Assembly: GCF_001949145.1 (NCBI RefSeq)
Contig: NW_019091488.1
Location: 640,754-667,361 of the forward strand
Length of the DNA: 26,608 nt
Direction: 5' to 3'
DNA from: Acanthaster planci
Lineage: Eukaryota; Echinodermata; Asteroidea; Valvatida; Acanthasteridae
The position numbers were made by a program, and so were the translations under genes. Below the pieces are notes generated by a model. The model searched no databases. It was not told the DNA's origin and worked only from the letters and a program-made list of their open reading frames with translations. This document shows, piece after piece, positions 21,135-26,608 of the stretch; within the stretch, counting starts at the first letter, position 1; the number at the start of each line of letters is the position of its first letter.

Positions 21135-21510
21135 ATACTATAGTTCAAAATTACTCTCGAAACTTAGGCTTAAACTATCATACAGCCTACAGGCCTAAGT
21201 TATGATTGAGGGAACAGCTTTTGTGGGGGAAGATTTGACTGAGAAATAGGATTTTTTTCACATAAACCCGATTAGACATAACTGGGCTGCATCCAAAACC
21301 CATGGCGTTGTATAAAACCATAACAATGATGTAGTTCAAGTCACACGGAGTAGACTCAGTCATGTGTCAGCTGGCGTACCTAAGCACCCCAGTGACTTAG
21401 CCCAGGTTGGACGACGTCTATATTGCATTGCGACTAACGTCCAGTGTATAAAAGTCCTCCTAGTCCTACTATGTGAATTTTTTTTAACAGTTTTTTTTCT
21501 CCCATTTTAG

Positions 21511-21617
21511 GCCCAGGCCTACCTGATGAAGACAGCTCCACTGTCCACGCTGGGCTACCCAGTGACTGTGCCACAGACTCACCCTTTGTCACAAGGGTCC
21601 GGAAATTAGGCACATTT
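21511..21617 (+). other. Orphan exon-like block
   Basis: A strong acceptor (T-rich tract then CTCCCATTTTAG) ends at 21510, and ACATTT|GTGAGT gives a good donor at 21618. The 107 bases between are richer in GC than the flanks. One frame stays open with a plausible peptide (PGLPDEDSSTVHAG ... SPFVTRVRKLGTF). I recognise no family. It could be a 5' non-coding exon of DNAJC28, part of a non-coding transcript, or chance. On the minus strand there are also donor-like words (GGGTGAGT), so orientation is not settled. Confidence 0.28.
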
Positions 21618-21739
21618 GTGAGTCATTATTCTCCAAAAACACATATGCTGTTAATCGGAAAATAATATGGAAAATATCTGTAAGAATAATACTAGATCTT
21701 CTGAGTTGTTTATATTTACCTTAAAATTAATTTGGAGCT

Positions 21740-21850
21740 AAAGCGGCTGTTGTTTACATTGTATTCCGTTGTCAACATCGTCGGTTGGAGGCCATTTTCT
21801 ACGGGTTTGTTTGTTGCAGAATACCATTGCCAATGAGGAAGACAGTTCAT
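21740..21850 (+). promoter_or_regulatory. Probable promoter / transcription start region of DNAJC28
   Basis: A CpG-containing interval (GTCAACATCGTCGG, then GGAGGCCATTTTCTACGGG near 21787-21805) stands out from AT-rich flanks about 350 bases before the DNAJC28 ATG. GCCATTTT is the reverse of the YY1-type AAAATGGC word often found near start sites of housekeeping genes. TTTGTTTGTTGCAG ending at 21820 could be the acceptor of a 5' non-coding exon. The transcription start itself cannot be placed. Confidence 0.35.
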
Positions 21851-22154
21851 TACTTTGTAGGGGAGAAGGAGTTCCCTGTGGTTGGAAAAAATGAAATTAA
21901 AGCTTTCTAAGAATTGTGAAATTAAATGACGCTCGTTAAAATTTACAAAAAAGTATTTTTACCACGATAAAAAATGAAGTAAATTTCCTTTCATAAAGTT
22001 TTCGAATTAATTACACATGAGCGAAAACAATAACAACATAACGCACCCCCCTTCTGAAAAATGAACTGGACATTAATGTGAATTTATTTTTACTATACAC
22101 CTAAATGCCGAGTGTTGGAAAGGCTAAATCGGCCTTATCTTGCAAAAACTCAAA

Positions 22155-23402
22155 ATGAAGAGTTTACTTGCAACCCGTGTTAATATAGCTGTTCAAGGAA
22201 GGTCCGCTGGTTCTCCTGCAGTAGCAGGAAAGATGTTTACAATGTTTACCGTGATGGTAAATTCACACAAGAAGCCAATTCCAGCCCTTGGATATGCAGG
22301 CAACTGGGCCCAACTTCATACGGCGTCTATCCTGTCAGCCTACAAATTAAGACGAAATGTGAAAGATTGTTACCAAGTTTTGAATGTTGATCCAGAGAGT
22401 AGTAGTTTGTCAGATGTGAAGGAAGCCTTCCTCAGGCTTGCAAAGGAGTATCACCCAGATAGTAAATCCCCAACTGCAGACGTCCGAAAGTTCAACCAAG
22501 TCCGAGAGGCATATCAAGCTGTGCGAGCTGATCTTGAGGCAAGACACCCACACTTGACAGGAGACAGCAGTATGAGGGACAGCCAGCTAGACTTTGACAT
22601 TGAGCACACTGCTCCCCAACACCGTCAGTACTTGGAGTTTGAAGGCATTGGGGTGGGAACCCCTTCCCAGAGACACAAACACTACCAAAAGGTCCGAGTC
22701 CAGCGGGCCATGAATTCAGTCTCGGAGCGCCGGATGGAGAGGCTGTTAGTAAACGAGGAAACCTCAGCCTTGGTCAGCCTGGACAAGAAGGCTGCCAAGC
22801 AGATCAAGACGAGCAACATAATGGACAGGCTGGTGGAGGACCTCATCAAAGACGCTATGAACAAGGGAGAATTTGAAAACCTCCCAAATAAGGGCAAACC
22901 GCTCCCAGACAAGACCCGCTGGTGCCCATACTGGGATGTCGGTGACCATAATCTGAACCAAGTGCTGGTCAACAATGGTTACACTCCGGAATGGATTCAG
23001 GCCGAGCGGGAGATCCGGTCGGAGCTCCGCGACCTGAAGGATGACCTCCTGAAGGCCAGACTCAAACTGGGTCCTGAACCCCTCAACGAATTCAACCAGA
23101 ACAAGTGGCGAGGCCTGTTGGAGGACTTCATGGAAAGCATTAAATCTCTCAACAAGAAGGTTGAGCGCAGAAATTTGCTTGTGCCAGCACTCCAGCTACA
23201 AATAGTGCATTTCAGGCCAGAGAGAGAGATAGAGAAAGTCCTCAAAGAATATGACAAGCTAGAGGAAACAAAAATCAAGATAAAAGAAGAAAAATCAAGA
23301 GAGATGCAACAGACTGAGAAAGCACTGATATTGGATGGCCAATTATTTGCCAAGATTGGGGACAAGATATTTCAGAGGTTTTTCTTCAACCATAGAGAAT
23401 AG
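22155..23402 (+). CDS. DNAJC28: DNAJC28 orthologue (J-domain protein with DUF1992), single coding exon
   Basis: Encodes 415 residues (human 388). The first ATG after the in-frame TAA at 22125 is at 22155; the TTG at 22140 is not a credible start. The N-terminus (MKSLLATRVNIAVQGRSAG) is basic, hydroxylated and free of acidic residues, fitting a mitochondrial presequence. A J domain spans ~70-130 with the HPD triad at 100-102 (EYHPDSKS), which stimulates Hsp70 ATPase activity in this family. A linker signature, QHRQYLEFEGIGVGTP at 155-170, closely matches human QHRHYLSFEGIGFGTP. The DUF1992 domain at ~220-288 carries RLVEDLIKDAMNKGEFENL, GKGKPL-like NKGKPLP and NLNQVLVNNGYTPEWI. A charged helical tail follows, ~355-390. 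The lack of introns also characterises the vertebrate coding region. The precise client is unknown; the partner is presumably mitochondrial Hsp70. It is divergent from UBXN11 and in tandem with NUDC. Confidence 0.96.
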   Translation: MKSLLATRVNIAVQGRSAGSPAVAGKMFTMFTVMVNSHKKPIPALGYAGNWAQLHTASILSAYKLRRNVKDCYQVLNVDPESSSLSDVKEAFLRLAKEYHPDSKSPTADVRKFNQVREAYQAVRADLEARHPHLTGDSSMRDSQLDFDIEHTAPQHRQYLEFEGIGVGTPSQRHKHYQKVRVQRAMNSVSERRMERLLVNEETSALVSLDKKAAKQIKTSNIMDRLVEDLIKDAMNKGEFENLPNKGKPLPDKTRWCPYWDVGDHNLNQVLVNNGYTPEWIQAEREIRSELRDLKDDLLKARLKLGPEPLNEFNQNKWRGLLEDFMESIKSLNKKVERRNLLVPALQLQIVHFRPEREIEKVLKEYDKLEETKIKIKEEKSREMQQTEKALILDGQLFAKIGDKIFQRFFFNHRE

Positions 23403-23856
23403 AGAATTGACTGATTTGACACAAAAAAAGAAAAGAAATTTCAAATATGTACAAGTACATTTGGTCGTTAAAGACAGTTAAAAAAAAATTCACAACTCAT
23501 CATTCAACATGAAGCTGTGTTTCAAAGTTCTGGGTGTGGCTACCAGTAACAAAGATCTATTGGAGTTTGTGGCTTCCTGTGACTTTTAAGTGTAGGGACA
23601 CACTGAAGAAAATACCCTATTCTCCATTAACAAGGATTTCATTTTCTTGTTATCCACTCAATGTTTTTCTGTCAAATAGGACTCCCTGAACTCACACCTT
23701 CAATTTGAAGTCATTTTGTGGCTTGCTATGTAACAAGTGCACTTTTTGGTTTTGAATTTTTTGTAAGCAACATTTTTCAATTTCAGAAGTTTGATGCGTA
23801 TTTCCATATCTACTTTATGTACTATTAATCTGTTCTCTCTGACTTACATATATCTA

Positions 23857-23978
23857 AGGCCGTGTCCGAAATGGGCTTCCAGAGCTACGGCTAGGTCTAT
23901 TGTCTACACGTCTCCACACATTTCCAATGGAGCGAAGACCCAGACCTAGCTCTAGACAACAGATTTGGATGCAGTCTA
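23857..23978. mobile_element. MITE, family A, in the DNAJC28 3' flank
   Basis: Begins GGCCGTGTCCGAAATGGGCT and ends GATTTGGATGCAGTCT, with weakly inverted ends: CCAGAGCTACGGCTAGGTCT at the left and, on the reverse complement of the right, CTAGAGCTAGGTCTGGGTCT. It is the same family as 14448-14559. It lies between the DNAJC28 stop and its candidate poly(A) signal, so it may be part of the 3' UTR. Confidence 0.7.
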
Positions 23979-24081
23979 AGTTTGGACAACTGATAGTCCC
24001 AATATCAAGACTATTTTAGTGTCAATATCCTATATTAAATTTTAAGAACATATTTAACAATTTATCAGGGCAAAAATTTGA

Positions 24082-24087
24082 AATAAA
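24082..24087 (+). terminator. Candidate polyadenylation signal of DNAJC28
   Basis: AATAAA, 680 bases after the stop codon and the first canonical hexamer found there. If used, the 3' UTR would include the family A MITE at 23857-23978. Confidence 0.45.
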
Positions 24088-24358
24088 GTTGAACTTGATT
24101 GAAGGTTCACAACTGATCAGAGATGCATTTTTTTTCTTTCTTAGTTGAGCCGTTCATTAAAAAAATGATGCGGTAGGCATTTTAACACAGATTCATGGTT
24201 TGCAAGACATAGCAGGATATCCTGGACTGTTTCCTGACTACACGTTTCCTGGCTTCTTAATTGTGAGCTTTGAAATTGCATGGTTGATTCAAGAAACGGT
24301 GTGGGTCCCACATGTGTAGTAGTATAGTGGGCGTACGTGCGTGAAAAAAAATTGATTT

Positions 24359-24378
24359 ATATCGCCCTCTATCGACGG
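24359..24378 (-). promoter_or_regulatory. CTCF-like word upstream of NUDC
   Basis: On the minus strand TCGATAGAGGGCGA resembles the core CCASYAGRKGGCRS, with about 10 of 14 positions fitting. Similar CGCCCTCT words are common in animal repeats, so this is weak on its own. Confidence 0.2.
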
Positions 24379-24388
24379 ACTTGTATGA

Positions 24389-24528
24389 TTGCGTGTCCGA
24401 ATCAACTGGCTGCGGCTGTAGAACACGTAATCATAGGGAAGTGATTGCAGAGACGCTAGTCAGTGGCTTCGCTGAACATGTGCAATTTCAGCCCTAGCCG
24501 TTACTTTCGAGCTCAGCGAATTCAATAT
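24389..24528. mobile_element. MITE, family B, directly upstream of the NUDC start codon
   Basis: GCGTGTCCGAATCAACTGGC at the left matches the TGTCCGAAT terminus. The right end GAGCTCAGCGAATTCAA is a loose inverted counterpart. Internal blocks align in order with 16025-16152. The element ends about 15 bases before the NUDC ATG at 24543, so it probably forms most of the 5' UTR or core promoter of NUDC. Confidence 0.6.
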
Positions 24529-24539
24529 CTAATAATTTC

Positions 24540-24549
24540 AACATGGCGG
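24540..24549 (+). promoter_or_regulatory. YY1-type element overlapping the NUDC start codon
   Basis: AACATGGCGG matches the AANATGGCGG consensus recognised by YY1 in vertebrates, a motif frequent just downstream of transcription starts and sometimes containing the initiator ATG, as here. If it is used this way, transcription begins within the preceding few tens of bases, inside or beside the MITE. Confidence 0.45.
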
Positions 24550-26608
24550 ACTCCAGCGAAGAGCGATTTGACGGCATGCTGATGGCTATGGCCCAGCAGC
24601 ATGAAGGAGGCGTTCAGGAGGTATTATCACTATCGTCATGACAGATAAACATAGGCCCCGTAACTACTCTGCTACTTGCGGAGTTATTTTTACGCACTCT
24701 GTTTTTGCTGAAGAATAGAGCACGCGCACACATTCTCGAGCATTGTCGACCTCGGGGGTTGCTCTACAGTATTTTTGCACGAGCGCGTCTGTATGGTCTG
24801 GGCAAAGGGGCAACTCTCCATTCATGTTGTTCAGGGATTTGCATGTTTTCTTCTTTTTTTGGCAGCAACGTGACAGAAATAACTAAATTCTTTTCAGTAC
24901 ATTGTGAGAAATGTTTATAGGCCTAGCGCATAAATAGTGAAATTTCAGGCACATTTGATGTAGCCCTAAAGACTAAAGCCTAAAGGTTAAAGAGTTGTCA
25001 GATTTCCCCACAAGCAGAGAGGCCCTCTGAGATAGACCGCTGCGCTGTTTTTGCCCCTTTGAGTTTTGAGTGTGAAAGATGGAATAGCCAACAATTGATC
25101 AATCAGAGAGAAGAATAATCAGTGATGTCATCCCGACCTCAAGAATGTCACAGCCATCTGGCCATGACAGCCTGCAGCTGCACATTCATGACATGACATG
25201 CATGTTGCATGGTTTGACATGCCCATTAAAATATGTCATTGGTGTCATTTGTTCGTCATGCTGCATCCCTTACCATCAGGACCATGTTCACTGTCCACCA
25301 TCTAGTAATTAGCAGGGCCACAATCTGACAGTCTGACTCATAAATTTTTCAACTGTTTTCTTTTTGAAGTGATCTTGGAGAGGATGTCATAAGAAACATT
25401 TTGATATAAATTTGAATTCCATCGGACTCTGCAAAGCAAAGAAATACTGATTTAGGGATATTTTGAGATCTTTTGAGATTTTTTTGGATGTGTGTAATGC
25501 AGAGCAAATTGTGATTTTGTTTTCACAAACGAGTGCGGATTTTGACTGAAAAGCTTTACATGTCCTAAATTCACATTGCCATAAAATATTTGTTCTTATT
25601 CGTGCCTTATTTCATTGAATTAAACATTGACTTCGCTTGAAATAGCAAACATTTTGAAATTGGAAATTAAATAGAGGAGCTAGAACCTGCAGAAAAAAAC
25701 AAATTTTAGTCAAAATTTCCAATTTAAGAAAATGAGTTCCCAAATAAACAGTGCCCTCGCTCATTTATGCATGTCTATAGACAGTCTTCCCATGAGTGCT
25801 CCACATCCGGTGACGTTTGAACAGTGGCCCTACGTGCTCACCACTGCTCGCACATGATTGACAATGTTAGTTAAGAGTGACCAGTGGTCTTGTGTCTTAA
25901 TGATTTTGTAGTGTTTTTCATTTTGTGGGTCAGCTTGGGGCCGTTCATTCATGTAGCTGTGACATAATGAAGCAATACTTGAGATTGTGGAGACAAAGAT
26001 TTTACTTTATGTTGGACTGGTTCACTTGCCCATAGGTTCATGCATAAAATGCGTGGCTTGTATGTCATCCAATTACATGCTGCGGTGTGAATGTTGATAA
26101 AGCAACAAACTAATTTCTGCTCAGGATAAGCAAAAGTAAATTCGTAAGATATGAAGTACGAAGGCACGAGACTGTCTTCCTATTCTCTGCATCAACACCA
26201 GGTCTAGAAAAAAATTCTGAAGCCAAAACTAAAAAAGTTCCAACAGTGCATGAAGAAACTTACAAAAGCTTTGTTAGAATGCACTGTTTAGGGCAAATGA
26301 TGCACAAATGTATTGTCCTATTCCTCGGTTGATTGTGTGAAGAATGAGGTCATTTCAACTGCACAGTAAGACGGTAAATGTACACTGAACAACTTCACGC
26401 ACGGGATAAATTTTGCTGACAAGTTCAGATCTTATCGTTTGTTAATTAATTGACAAATGCAGATACTATGGCTGTCCTTGCTCTCACCAGATGATCAACA
26501 CATTTTTCTCATTCTTGAGAAGAAAGACCGACTTCTACCACGGTGCACAGAAAGGGCAAGCAGAAAAGGTAATTCAAATGGCAGTAGCTGCCACTAGCCT
26601 AGTACCAC
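24543..26608 (+). CDS. NUDC: NUDC (nuclear distribution protein C), first two coding exons; gene continues beyond the window
   Basis: Exon 1 is 24543-24620 (26 codons) with the donor GAG|GTATTA. Exon 2 is 26491-26568 (26 codons), between the acceptor TTGCTCTCACCAG and the donor AAG|GTAATT. Both are in phase 0. The peptide has ERFDGMLMAMAQQHEGGVQE, then MINTFFSFLRRKTDFY. These match human NUDC (EERFDGMLLAMAQQHEGGVQE, LVNTFFSFLRRKTDFF), so the assignment to NUDC, rather than NUDCD1-3, is secure. This segment is the conserved N-terminal NudC region, ahead of the coiled coil and the CS domain, which lie outside the window. The protein is a co-chaperone working with dynein/LIS1 and Hsp90 in nuclear migration and cytokinesis (known of the family). 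Intron 1 (24621-26490) shows no other gene; its first ~200 bases remain CpG-rich. Confidence 0.94.

Larger units (their letters stand above)
20278..21510. other. Intergenic region upstream of UBXN11
   Basis: No coding exon identified. It should contain the UBXN11 promoter and possibly a non-coding first exon, because the sequence before the ATG (TCTTTCCCTTGATGTAAG) could serve as a splice acceptor. Distinct structures in it are a tRNA-like pol III unit at 20520 and a hairpin at 21073, described separately. No CpG-dense block marks an obvious transcription start. Confidence 0.5.

Noticed and set aside
22140-22154. Upstream start of DNAJC28 at TTG 22140
   Set aside because: Animal genes of this kind start at ATG; the first in-frame ATG after the stop at 22125 is at 22155 and leads into a presequence-like N-terminus.
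22682-23365. Antisense frames of 65-122 residues within DNAJC28
   Set aside because: They are mirror frames of a clearly coding strand, with Ser/Leu-rich composition typical of such shadows.
24705-24920. 71-residue frame in NUDC intron 1
   Set aside because: It begins at a non-ATG codon in CpG-rich intronic DNA and shows no family resemblance or splice borders.
1-26608. An undescribed multi-gene defence or biosynthetic system
   Set aside because: The window has three unrelated conserved animal genes and repeats. Nothing indicates a functional cluster, viral genes or toxin genes.

Overview
This window is nuclear DNA of an animal. No bacterial or phage gene organisation is visible. Coding exons are short with canonical GT/AG borders, the DNA is AT-rich, and short inverted-repeat transposons are scattered through introns and intergenic space. 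The three identifiable genes are ordinary metazoan genes. The dispersed repeats (especially elements bounded by GGGCCCAATTT, and short elements ending in TGTCCGAA) remind me of echinoderm genomes, perhaps a sea star. That assignment is an impression from pattern memory, not a demonstrated identification.

Layout. 1-9768 holds no gene I can identify. It contains a run of N (1609-2264), a hairpin, two inverted-repeat (MITE-like) elements, a 37-bp tandem duplication, a degenerate ~190-bp satellite array (about 6541-7850), and a lone TATA-type promoter candidate. 9989-20277 on the minus strand is a complete UBXN11 gene (SEP + UBX domain protein). I reconstructed 13 coding exons whose phases all agree, giving 528 residues; its introns carry at least six mobile-element copies. 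20278-22154 is a head-to-head intergenic region with a tRNA-like pol III unit, a 62-nt near-perfect hairpin, an orphan exon-like block and the likely DNAJC28 promoter. 22155-23402 (+) is an intronless coding region for DNAJC28, a mitochondrial-type J-domain protein. From 24543 (+) begins NUDC, of which the first two coding exons (52 residues) lie in the window; the gene continues past the end.

The three genes do not form a pathway. UBXN11 and NUDC both have human orthologues in 1p36.11, so their closeness here may be a relic of ancestral linkage, while human DNAJC28 lies on chromosome 21. I found no undescribed multi-gene system. The most interesting material is the repeat content: the satellite array, a MITE copy placed directly against the NUDC start codon, the pol III-type unit, and a resemblance between a MITE terminus and the DNAJC28 N-terminal coding sequence.
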